This document shows positions 1 through 5,700 of a stretch of DNA of 7,178 bases, piece by piece. A program made the translations under genes and the position numbers. The DNA comes from Christensenella sp. UBA1259 (GTDB lineage: Bacteria; Bacillota; Clostridia; Christensenellales; Borkfalkiaceae). The DNA is taken from NCBI GenBank assembly GCA_002308755.1, contig DBVR01000043.1:20498-27675 (forward strand), given 5' to 3'. Position 1 is the first letter of the stretch. Every line of letters starts with the position of its first letter. The notes beneath the pieces are model-generated. The model was given only the letters and a program-made list of their open reading frames with translations, had not been told where the DNA came from and searched no databases.

Positions 1-713
1 AATTCAATAAAGTTACGATAGGAACTAACGATACGGTGGTTATATCGGCGTCGGTCATCCCCGGCAACGAAAAGATGATATACGGCGTTATCAACAACCT
101 TTACAGGCTGGGTGCGGAAGTTATCTACGAATCGTTAGAGCCGATACACGCTTCGGGGCACGCGCAAAGGGGTGAACTGAAAACCCTTCACTCTCTTATA
201 AAGCCCAAATTTTTCGTGCCGGTGCACGGCGAATACAGGCACCTTAAAAAGCACGCCGCACTTGCGGAATCCATGGGTATGAAAGCAAGGAATATCCTTA
301 TCGCCGAGATAGGCGACACGGTGGAGACCGACGGCAAGAGCATAAAACTCGGCGAGAAATTCCACGCGGGGTCGAAATTCGTTGACGGCGTGGGTATAGA
401 CGGGGCGGACAGTTTCGTTTTAAGGGACAGGAAGCATATATCGGAAGACGGGCTTATCGTCGCCGTAGTCGCCGTGGAAGAACTTTCGGCGCAACTTTCT
501 TCGGTGGAGATAGTGAGTAAAGGTATAGTCATGTCGGACGCCGCCGTCGCGGAAGCGAAGAATATAGTTCAGAACCTTATAGGGCACACCGATTTAAGAA
601 AGGTGAGAGACGAAACGGAACTCGGCGGCATGATAAAGCGGTCGCTTAAAAATTTCCTGTTCAAGACGACCAAGAAAAATCCCATGATACTGCCTATCGT
701 AATGGTGGTATAG
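1..713 (+). CDS. rnj: Ribonuclease J, C-terminal part (5' end outside window)
   Basis: This is the C-terminal 236 residues of an RNase J, a cytoplasmic metallo-beta-lactamase/beta-CASP ribonuclease with 5'-3' exonuclease and endonuclease activity in mRNA decay and rRNA maturation. The frame is already open at base 3, so the gene begins upstream; family members are about 550 residues, so over half is missing, including the metal-ligand HxHxDH motif. Visible family signatures are SASVIPGNE (about 45-71), the beta-CASP SGHA histidine (codon 159-161) and the PVHGEYR histidine (codon 225-227). These histidines are 22 residues apart, the same spacing as H368 and H390 of B. subtilis RNase J1. After them comes the C-terminal domain, ending in the family-typical NPMILPIVMVV. 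The TAG stop at 711-713 is followed directly by the next gene's GTG. Family assignment is firm; J1 versus J2 type cannot be decided from this part. Confidence 0.95.
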   Translation, partial: FNKVTIGTNDTVVISASVIPGNEKMIYGVINNLYRLGAEVIYESLEPIHASGHAQRGELKTLHSLIKPKFFVPVHGEYRHLKKHAALAESMGMKARNILIAEIGDTVETDGKSIKLGEKFHAGSKFVDGVGIDGADSFVLRDRKHISEDGLIVAVVAVEELSAQLSSVEIVSKGIVMSDAAVAEAKNIVQNLIGHTDLRKVRDETELGGMIKRSLKNFLFKTTKKNPMILPIVMVV

Positions 714-1295
714 GTGGAAAGGATCTACGCTTTAAGAAAGGCGGCAAAAGATTTGGGCGAACCCGTGATAAGGGACGCTTCGTTCGGTTTACTGCTTAAA
801 ACAGTCCGCGAAAAACAGCCGAAAAAGATACTTGAAATAGGCGTGAACGTAGGGCTTTCGGGAATAGCCATGCTGCTCAATTCTCCCGATTCCCGCCTTA
901 CGGGGATAGAGATATCGGAAGAGAAAATCGAAGCGGCGCGGAAAAATTACGAAACTTTCGGCGTAAAGGATAGGGTAAGGATACTTTCGGGCGACGCGTC
1001 GGAAATACTGCCGCTGATTACCGCAAAATACGATTTTATATTTCTCGACGGACCGAAAGGTCATTACTTCGAGTACCTGCCGCATATACTTTCCGCTCTC
1101 GATAAGGGCGGGATACTTTTTGCCGACAACGTGCTTTTCAGGGGGTACGTCGGCGGCAAGGTGAAAGTTCCCCACAGACACGCCACGATAAAGCACGGCA
1201 TGGAAAACTTTTTGAAGGCGTTGACTTCCGATAAAGACCTTAAAACCGTGGTTTACGATATAGAAGACGGGGTCAGCGTAACGGAGAAACTTTAA
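714..1295 (+). CDS. trmR: TrmR-like SAM-dependent O-methyltransferase (tRNA 5-hydroxyuridine methyltransferase)
   Basis: A 193-residue class I methyltransferase of O-methyltransferase family 3. The SAM-binding loop is ILEIGVNVGLSG (residues 39-50). E66 in LTGIE probably contacts the ribose, and SGDA (92-95) the adenine. The metal-site pattern is D112 in FLDGPKGHY and D138-N139 in ADNVLFRG. TrmR (YrrM) of B. subtilis methylates ho5U34 of tRNA to mo5U and sits beside U32-family genes needed for the hydroxylation. The same pairing here supports that role over a catechol or caffeoyl-CoA substrate. The GTG start touches the preceding TAG; the only Shine-Dalgarno-like sequence is a weak GGTGG at 704-708, so translation probably depends on ribosomes finishing rnj. 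From this start the protein is about 24 residues shorter at the N terminus than B. subtilis TrmR, but it begins in alignable sequence before the SAM fold. Function is inferred from family and context. Confidence 0.86.
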   Translation: MERIYALRKAAKDLGEPVIRDASFGLLLKTVREKQPKKILEIGVNVGLSGIAMLLNSPDSRLTGIEISEEKIEAARKNYETFGVKDRVRILSGDASEILPLITAKYDFIFLDGPKGHYFEYLPHILSALDKGGILFADNVLFRGYVGGKVKVPHRHATIKHGMENFLKALTSDKDLKTVVYDIEDGVSVTEKL

Positions 1296-2516
1296 ATGGG
1301 TAAGGTCGAACTTCTCGCCCCCGCGGGGGATATGAATAAACTGAAAACGGCGTTTTATTTCGGCGCGGACGCCGCGTATCTCGGCGGCAAAAATTTCAGT
1401 CTTCGTGCGCAGGCGGGCAACTTTTCCGACGAAGAACTTGCGGCGGCGGTAAAATACGCGCACGGGCTACACAAAAAAGTCTACGTTACGGTAAATATTC
1501 TGGCAAGAAATTACGATTTAGCCCCCGCCGAAGAATACTTTAAATTTTTGCGCAAAGTAAGACCGGACGGGGTTATAATCTCCGATACGGGGCTTATAGC
1601 GATATGCAGGGCGGTCGCGCCCGAACTCGATATACATCTTTCGACGCAGGCTTCCGCCTTGAACTACGCGACGGTGAAGTTCTGGAAAGAACACGGCGTA
1701 AAAAGGGTGATACTCGCACGGGAACTTTCCTTGAACGAAATAGCGGCTATCCGCGAAAAAGTGCGAGATATAGAACTCGAAACCTTCGTTCACGGCGCAA
1801 TGTGTATAAGTTACAGCGGAAGGTGTCTTTTATCCGACTACCGCACGGGCAGAAGTTCAAACCGCGGCGAGTGCGTGCAGGCGTGCCGCTGGAATTACGA
1901 GATACGAGAAAGGGGTAGCGACGGCGCGTTCATGACCGTCGAAGAAGACGGCAGGGGCTCGTATATACTCAACAGTAAGGATCTTAACCTTATAGATTAT
2001 ATAAAAGAACTTACCGAAGCGGGAGTTAATTCCTTTAAGATAGAAGGCAGGATGAAATCGGAATACTATCTTGCCACGGTGATAAACGCGTACAGGCGCG
2101 CTATCGACGACTTTTACGAAAACGGCGAAAGTTATAAGTTGAATCCGCTTTATAAAACGGAACTCGAAAAGACCGCGCACCGCGAGTTTACGACGGCGTA
2201 TCTTTTGGGAGATAACGACAGGACGGAAAATTTTTCCGACAGTCAGAGCGCCGGCACGCACAAATTTATAGCGTATATCGTAGACTATAACGAAGAAGAA
2301 GGCTACGCGGTGGCGGAAATGCGAAACCGTTTCAAAAAGGGCGACAAACTGGAAGTCCTTTCGCCGTCGAAATCGTTGAACGAAATCGTAGTCGCCGATA
2401 AGATGCTGACCGAAAGCGGCGAAACGATAGAAGACGTGAAAGTAGTTCAGCAAAAGATAAAACTTTATACGAAAGTAAAACTTTCCGCGGGGGATATGCT
2501 GCGCGTTAGGATATAA
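1296..2516 (+). CDS. trhP: TrhP-type U32 family protein (tRNA uridine-34 hydroxylation)
   Basis: A 406-residue member of the peptidase U32 family, in the YegQ/YrrO (TrhP) branch. It opens with VELLAPAG and a TIM-barrel-like half containing GADAAYLGG. The U32 signature runs from E162 to S180 (ETFVHGAMC...GRCLLS). Cysteines C170, C177, C193 and C197 are the obvious candidates for an Fe-S cluster, as reported for this family. FKIEGRMKS follows, and the last 80 or so residues form the small beta-rich U32 C-terminal domain. TrhP proteins hydroxylate U34 of tRNA to ho5U using prephenate-derived chemistry; the upstream TrmR homologue would then methylate it. The ATG directly follows the trmR TAA, with a GGAG at 1283-1286 inside trmR, nine bases upstream. 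B. subtilis has two U32 genes here (yrrN and yrrO); this cluster has one, closer in length to yrrO. The older 'protease' label is probably misleading. Confidence 0.88.
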   Translation: MGKVELLAPAGDMNKLKTAFYFGADAAYLGGKNFSLRAQAGNFSDEELAAAVKYAHGLHKKVYVTVNILARNYDLAPAEEYFKFLRKVRPDGVIISDTGLIAICRAVAPELDIHLSTQASALNYATVKFWKEHGVKRVILARELSLNEIAAIREKVRDIELETFVHGAMCISYSGRCLLSDYRTGRSSNRGECVQACRWNYEIRERGSDGAFMTVEEDGRGSYILNSKDLNLIDYIKELTEAGVNSFKIEGRMKSEYYLATVINAYRRAIDDFYENGESYKLNPLYKTELEKTAHREFTTAYLLGDNDRTENFSDSQSAGTHKFIAYIVDYNEEEGYAVAEMRNRFKKGDKLEVLSPSKSLNEIVVADKMLTESGETIEDVKVVQQKIKLYTKVKLSAGDMLRVRI

Positions 2517-2522
2517 AGGGCG

Positions 2523-2593
2523 GCACGGCGAAAAATTTTCGGAAAAAACGCAAAAAATCGGTTTTTTCGTTTGACAAAATTTTCAAGCCGTGC
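2523..2593 (+). other. Long imperfect inverted repeat between trhP and feo, possible terminator
   Basis: Outer arms GCACGGC (2523-2529) and GCCGTGC (2587-2593) pair perfectly. Inside them GAAAAATTTTC (2530-2540) pairs with most of 2576-2584, with a bulged A. At the centre GAAAAAAC (2542-2549) pairs with GTTTTTTC (2561-2568) around an 11-base loop. Transcribed from trhP, this could fold into one long interrupted hairpin. The T6 run lies in the 3' arm rather than after the stem, so it is not a textbook intrinsic terminator. It lies at the end of the rnj-trmR-trhP unit, where a terminator would be expected. The 3' arm contains the -35 element of the feo promoter. Confidence 0.45.
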
Positions 2594-2599
2594 TAATAT
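2571..2599 (+). promoter_or_regulatory. Sigma-A promoter for the feo operon
   Basis: TTGACA (2571-2576) is an exact -35 consensus. It is separated by 17 bases from TAATAT (2594-2599), a one-mismatch -10 element. The predicted transcription start is near 2606-2608, giving an untranslated leader of about 80 bases before feoA1. With near-consensus boxes and ideal spacing, the promoter should be strong unless repressed, as expected for iron-uptake genes held off by a metal-sensing repressor. Confidence 0.82.
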
Positions 2600-2608
2600 A
2601 TACCCGTA

Positions 2609-2627
2609 GAGTTAGTTTATGCTAACC
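2609..2627 (+). repeat. Leader repeat copy 1, candidate operator dyad
   Basis: The first copy of a 19-bp element, GAGTTAGTTTATGCTAACC. It contains the inverted repeat GTTAG (2611-2615) and CTAAC (2622-2626) around six bases. It begins within a few bases of the predicted transcription start, where a bound repressor would block initiation or clearance. The TTAG/CTAA half-sites recall DtxR-family iron or manganese regulator sites, but the spacing differs from the classical DtxR box, so the regulator is not identified. As RNA it could form a small five-pair hairpin. Confidence 0.55.
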
Positions 2628-2655
2628 GATAAGGTTCGCATTATTTTTCGAAAAC

Positions 2656-2674
2656 GAGTTACTCTATGCTAACC
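2656..2674 (+). repeat. Leader repeat copy 2, candidate operator dyad next to the feoA1 RBS
   Basis: The second copy, GAGTTACTCTATGCTAACC, matches copy 1 at 17 of 19 positions and lies 47 bp downstream in the same orientation. Its internal dyad is weaker: GTTA (2658-2661) and TAAC (2670-2673), with a C/C mismatch inside. It ends two bases before the AAGGAG ribosome binding site, so protein binding or RNA folding here could affect feoA1 translation as well as transcription. Exact spacer function is unknown. Confidence 0.55.
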
Positions 2675-2676
2675 AA

Positions 2677-2682
2677 AAGGAG
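2677..2682 (+). promoter_or_regulatory. Ribosome binding site of feoA1
   Basis: AAGGAG lies six bases before the ATG at 2689. It is a strong Shine-Dalgarno match that fixes the feoA1 start. It lies immediately after leader repeat copy 2. Confidence 0.85.
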
Positions 2683-2688
2683 AAGAAT

Positions 2689-2907
2689 ATGCCGATAGTT
2701 CTTGCGCCGGTGAATACCGAATTAAGGATATTAAGGGTAATAGCGGAAGAAAAGGTGAAAAAGCATCTGGAAAATTTGGGAGTTGTAGTCAACGGCACGG
2801 TGACGGTGTTGTCGTCGTCGGGCGGGGCGGTCGTGTGCAAGATAAAGGAAGGCAGGGTTGCTTTGGACAGGGACGTTTCCACGAAGATTCTGGTAACGCC
2901 CGCATAA
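2689..2907 (+). CDS. feoA: FeoA family protein, first copy
   Basis: A 72-residue FeoA-domain protein, a small SH3-like cytoplasmic beta-barrel. It begins MPIVLAPVNTELRI, the usual opening of clostridial FeoA proteins. The central HLENLGVVVNGTVTVLSSSGG matches the family's (R/H)LxxLGxxxGxxVxVxxxxGG pattern, and the C-terminal strand is GRVALDRDVSTKILV. The family typically has 70-80 residues, so this copy is complete. FeoA proteins accompany FeoB and are thought to modulate its GTPase or transport activity, though the mechanism is unsettled. It is the first gene of the feo transcription unit and has its own strong RBS. It is clearly diverged from the second copy, so the pair is two subtypes rather than a recent duplication. 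Confidence 0.93.
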   Translation: MPIVLAPVNTELRILRVIAEEKVKKHLENLGVVVNGTVTVLSSSGGAVVCKIKEGRVALDRDVSTKILVTPA

Positions 2908-2935
2908 ATAAGGTAGAACTCTTATTTTTAATAAG
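2906..2935 (+). repeat. Mutually exclusive short hairpins between the two feoA genes
   Basis: AAATAAG (2906-2912), CTTATTT (2921-2927) and AATAAG (2930-2935) lie in the 60-base AT-rich spacer. The middle segment can pair with either flank: a seven-pair stem with an eight-base loop, or a six-pair stem with a three-base loop followed by GTTTTATAT. The stems are AT-rich and weak. They may tune readthrough or RNA stability between feoA1 and feoA2, or may be chance. The feoA2 RBS, AAGGAG at 2955-2960, lies outside both. Confidence 0.3.
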
Positions 2936-2967
2936 GTTTTATATAAAAAATAACAAGGAGACGTAAA

Positions 2968-3201
2968 ATGCAGAAACTTTTGAGTGATTTTGCGGTAGGC
3001 GATACCGGCGTTATAAAGAGTGTCGGCGGCGAAGGCAAAATAAAAAGGCGGCTTTTCGACATGGGGATAACCCCGGGGGCGGAGGTGCTTTTAAGAAAGA
3101 AAGCGCCGCTCGGCGATCCGTTGGAAATAACCGTGCGGGGCTACGAACTGACTTTAAGAAAGAACGAAGCGCAGTTCGTTACCATGGAGGTGCAAAAATG
3201 A
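2968..3201 (+). CDS. feoA: FeoA family protein, second copy
   Basis: A 77-residue FeoA of the classical type. LSDFAVGDTGVIKSV is followed by KIKRRLFDMGITPGAEV, the hallmark of the family (RRLxxMGxxPGxxV). The C-terminal part is PLGDPLEITVRGYELTLRKNEA. It would form the small SH3-like partner of FeoB. The AAGGAG at 2955-2960 lies seven bases before the ATG. The TGA stop overlaps the feoB ATG as ATGA, and feoB's GGAGGT RBS (3186-3191) lies inside this gene, so the two should be translationally coupled. This coupling marks it as the likelier dedicated FeoB partner of the two copies. Confidence 0.94.
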   Translation: MQKLLSDFAVGDTGVIKSVGGEGKIKRRLFDMGITPGAEVLLRKKAPLGDPLEITVRGYELTLRKNEAQFVTMEVQK

Positions 3202-5510
3202 TAAAAGTCGCATTAGCGGGTAACCCGAACAGCGGTAAAACGACGCTTTTCAACGGACTTACGGGTTCGACGGCGCACGTCGGCAACTGGCCGGGCGTTA
3301 CGGTGGATAAAAAGGAAGGCGTGTACAAAAAATGCGCCGAACCTATTTCGGTCGTGGACCTTCCGGGGATATATTCTTTATCGCCGTACACGCCCGAAGA
3401 AGTTATCGCAAGGAACTACATAATAGACGAAAAGCCCGACTGCGTAATCAACATAGTGGACGCGACGAATCTGGAACGTAACCTTTACTTATCGACGCAG
3501 ATAATGGAAATAGACGTGCCTTTCGTTATCGCCTTAAATATGATGGATGCGGTTGAGAAAAAGGGCGACAGGATAGACGCCGCGAAGTTAGAAGAAAAAC
3601 TCGGCGTTCCGGTAGTCGCTATATCCGCCCTTAAAGGCGCGGGGCTTAACGTGCTTATGGAAAGGGTGTATAAGGCAAGCAAGGAAAAGAGAGTGGGAAA
3701 GACGGTTTTGGAAAGCGGGGCTCTCGCGCATCTTATCCGCGACGTAAAGATCGCGCTTGCGGGGCAAGGGGTTGAGAATCCTTTGTTCCACGCCGTAAAA
3801 CTCGCCGAAGAAGACGAGTTGGAAGTAAAAGCGCATAAAGACACCGTAAAGATGGTGGAAGAGTTCAAAGACACCTTTAAGGACGACACTTTCGGCGACG
3901 ATTTCGAAGCGCTTATCGCCGACGCAAGATACAAATACATATCCGAAAACTTTTCTTCGGTGGTAACCAAGAAAGACAAGGAAAAATTCGCGTCCACGAA
4001 ATCGGATAAAGCCGACAGGGTATTGACTCACAAGATATGGGGAATACCTATATTTCTTCTCGTGCTTTTCGCGGTGTTCCATCTTACGTTCAGCGAAGAC
4101 TTTCTGTATCTCGGTAAGATATTCGGCTTTGCTTCGCTTGAAGATCTGGGCGTGGATACCGAAGCGTTCGGCGGGCAACTTTTAGCCTGTTTCTACGACG
4201 GTGCTGTATTCTCACCGGGCGTTATAATAAACAATCTATGGAACGATATAATCGTCGAATATGCGTTCGGTTGGCTTATCGGCTTAATTGAAGGCAGCAG
4301 TATGGCGGGTTGGGCGATAGGACTTATAAACGACGGCGTTATAGAAGGACTTAAAGCGGTTCTTTCCTTCCTGCCCCCGATACTCACTCTGTTTCTGTTC
4401 TTTTCGATTTTGGAAGACTCGGGATATATGGCGCGTATCGCCTTTATTCTCGACAGGATGTTCAGAAAATTCGGACTTTCCGGCAGGGCTTTTCTGCCTA
4501 TGATAATGGGGTTCGGCTGTTCCGTTCCCGCTATGATAAACACGAGAACGCTCGCAGACGACAAGGAACGCGCGGCGACGATAAGGGTAATACCTTTCTT
4601 CTCGTGCGGGGCGAAGTTACCTATCCTTACCGCGGTTGCGGGCGCGGTAGTCGCGTATTTTTCGGTAGGTAACGCCGACCTTATAACTTACGGAATGTAC
4701 CTTCTCGGCATAGTTACGGCGATACTCGCGGTGTTGTTTATGAGAAACACTTCCTTAAAAGGCGAAACGCCGCCCTTTATAATGGAACTGCCCGCCTATC
4801 ACGCGCCGCAGTTTAAGAACCTGATGATCCACCTTTGGGATAAGACCAAGCACTTCGTAAAGAAGGCGTTTACGATAATCGTCGCGTCCACGATAGTTAT
4901 ATGGGTGCTGTCGCATTTCTCGTTCACCTGGGCGTTTCTGGAAGACGAGCAGGTCAACCAAAGTATTCTGGCGCAGCTTTCAATGCTGGTACAACCGATA
5001 TTTACGCCGCTGGGATTCGGCAGTCAGCTGGGGACTTACGGCTGGGTGTTCATAGTCGCGGCTATCTCGGGGCTTATCGCCAAGGAAAACGTCATAGCGA
5101 CTTTCGCGACGCTCGCCGCCTGCCTTGCGGCGATGGCGGGTTCGGGCGTGAACCTTGCGGGGCTCGATATAGAAGCCGAAGAAGGTATCGACGCCGTTCA
5201 GGCGATGATAAGTGCGACGGGTATAGGAATACCGGGGCTTATAGCGTTTATCGCTTTCAATATGACTACTATCCCGTGTTTTGCGGCGGTAGGCACGGCG
5301 AAAGCCGAACTTATGAATAATAAGTCTTACAAAGGCACGCTTATATTCTGGATAGTATCGAGTTTTCTCGTCGCGTCCGCGGTATATACTATCGGGAGTT
5401 GGTGGTGGACGGCGTTTATATGGGCGGCGGCAATAGCCTTGACGACGTGGTGTATAATATCGTATAATAAAAGGGCGAACGAGAAACTTAACGACGGTAA
5501 GTTAAAATGA
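3198..5510 (+). CDS. feoB: Ferrous iron transporter FeoB
   Basis: A 770-residue, full-length FeoB that imports Fe(II) across the cytoplasmic membrane. The N-terminal G domain has all motifs: G1 GNPNSGKT (8-15), G2 T35 in NWPGVT, G3 DLPG (54-57), G4 NMMD (114-117) and G5 SALKG (143-147). A helical guanine-nucleotide dissociation inhibitor-like domain follows to about residue 280. The membrane part begins with a helix near 283-303 and holds two Gate (nucleoside-recognition) regions. Conserved cysteines are C441 in GFGCSVPAM, C470 in FFSCGAKLPI and C694 in IPCFAAVGTAKAE. KEN and the final hydrophobic helices follow, with a short basic cytoplasmic tail. No motif is missing. The ATG overlaps the feoA2 stop (ATGA). 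Expression is expected under iron limitation from the promoter at 2571-2599. Confidence 0.98.
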   Translation: MIKVALAGNPNSGKTTLFNGLTGSTAHVGNWPGVTVDKKEGVYKKCAEPISVVDLPGIYSLSPYTPEEVIARNYIIDEKPDCVINIVDATNLERNLYLSTQIMEIDVPFVIALNMMDAVEKKGDRIDAAKLEEKLGVPVVAISALKGAGLNVLMERVYKASKEKRVGKTVLESGALAHLIRDVKIALAGQGVENPLFHAVKLAEEDELEVKAHKDTVKMVEEFKDTFKDDTFGDDFEALIADARYKYISENFSSVVTKKDKEKFASTKSDKADRVLTHKIWGIPIFLLVLFAVFHLTFSEDFLYLGKIFGFASLEDLGVDTEAFGGQLLACFYDGAVFSPGVIINNLWNDIIVEYAFGWLIGLIEGSSMAGWAIGLINDGVIEGLKAVLSFLPPILTLFLFFSILEDSGYMARIAFILDRMFRKFGLSGRAFLPMIMGFGCSVPAMINTRTLADDKERAATIRVIPFFSCGAKLPILTAVAGAVVAYFSVGNADLITYGMYLLGIVTAILAVLFMRNTSLKGETPPFIMELPAYHAPQFKNLMIHLWDKTKHFVKKAFTIIVASTIVIWVLSHFSFTWAFLEDEQVNQSILAQLSMLVQPIFTPLGFGSQLGTYGWVFIVAAISGLIAKENVIATFATLAACLAAMAGSGVNLAGLDIEAEEGIDAVQAMISATGIGIPGLIAFIAFNMTTIPCFAAVGTAKAELMNNKSYKGTLIFWIVSSFLVASAVYTIGSWWWTAFIWAAAIALTTWCIISYNKRANEKLNDGKLK

Positions 5511-5526
5511 TTTTAAGGGGGAAATT

Positions 5527-5700
5527 ATGGGACCCGTTGAAATTATAGTCGTAATAGCGGCGGCGGCGATAGTTATAAGCGTTATCGTCGCCGCGATAAT
5601 AAGAAAGAAAAAAGGGAAATGTTGCTGCGACTGCGCAAGTTGCAAGTATTCCTGTTGCGCATATAAAAAACCCGAAAAAGAAGAAAAAGGGAAGGTATGA
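5527..5700 (+). CDS. FeoB-associated Cys-rich membrane protein
   Basis: A 57-residue ORF starting MGPVEIIVVIA. One hydrophobic segment (about residues 4-25) is followed by a basic stretch RKKKGK and a cluster of seven cysteines at 32, 33, 34, 36, 39, 43 and 44, then a charged KKPEKEEKGK tail. This matches the small FeoB-associated Cys-rich proteins encoded after feoB in many Bacillota. By the positive-inside rule the cysteines face the cytoplasm, where they could accept or buffer Fe(II) or another metal leaving FeoB; this role is inferred and no mechanism is established. AAGGGGG at 5515-5521 is its RBS, 16 bases after feoB. Its TGA overlaps the ATPase ATG as ATGA, tying it translationally to the next gene as well. 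Confidence 0.87.
   Translation: MGPVEIIVVIAAAAIVISVIVAAIIRKKKGKCCCDCASCKYSCCAYKKPEKEEKGKV

Noticed and set aside
711..713. Programmed readthrough or recoding (Sec/Pyl) at the rnj TAG
   Set aside because: RNase J ends at its conserved C terminus right before TAG, TrmR starts naturally after it, and I see no recoding structure. It is kept only as a junction oddity.
789..1463. Long open frame on the minus strand across trmR and the start of trhP
   Set aside because: It is antisense to two well-supported genes, spans their junction, has no recognisable domain and is rich in Arg, Phe and Tyr, as expected of a codon-bias shadow.
1785..1850. Collagenase or peptidase function for the U32 protein
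   Set aside because: The U32 signature and cysteines are present, but linkage to trmR and the established TrhP role of this branch favour tRNA hydroxylation over proteolysis.
1857..2453. Minus-strand open frame inside trhP
   Set aside because: It lies entirely antisense to conserved U32 coding sequence and resembles no known protein; composition explains it.
2601..2674. Fur box in the feo leader
   Set aside because: I find no GATAATGATAATCATTATC-like repeat; the visible repeats have GTTAG/CTAAC half-sites instead.
2609..2674. CRISPR-like repeats
   Set aside because: Only two 19-bp copies 47 bp apart lie in a promoter leader, with no further units and no cas genes.
2914..2944. Second promoter before feoA2 (TAGAAC / TTATAT)
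   Set aside because: The -35 match is poor, spacing is about 19 bases, and A/T-rich spacers give such matches by chance.
3485..4178. Overlapping minus-strand open frames opposite feoB
   Set aside because: Both lie opposite the conserved FeoB G and helical domains, have low-complexity Ser/Phe-rich translations and no promoter or RBS that I can support.
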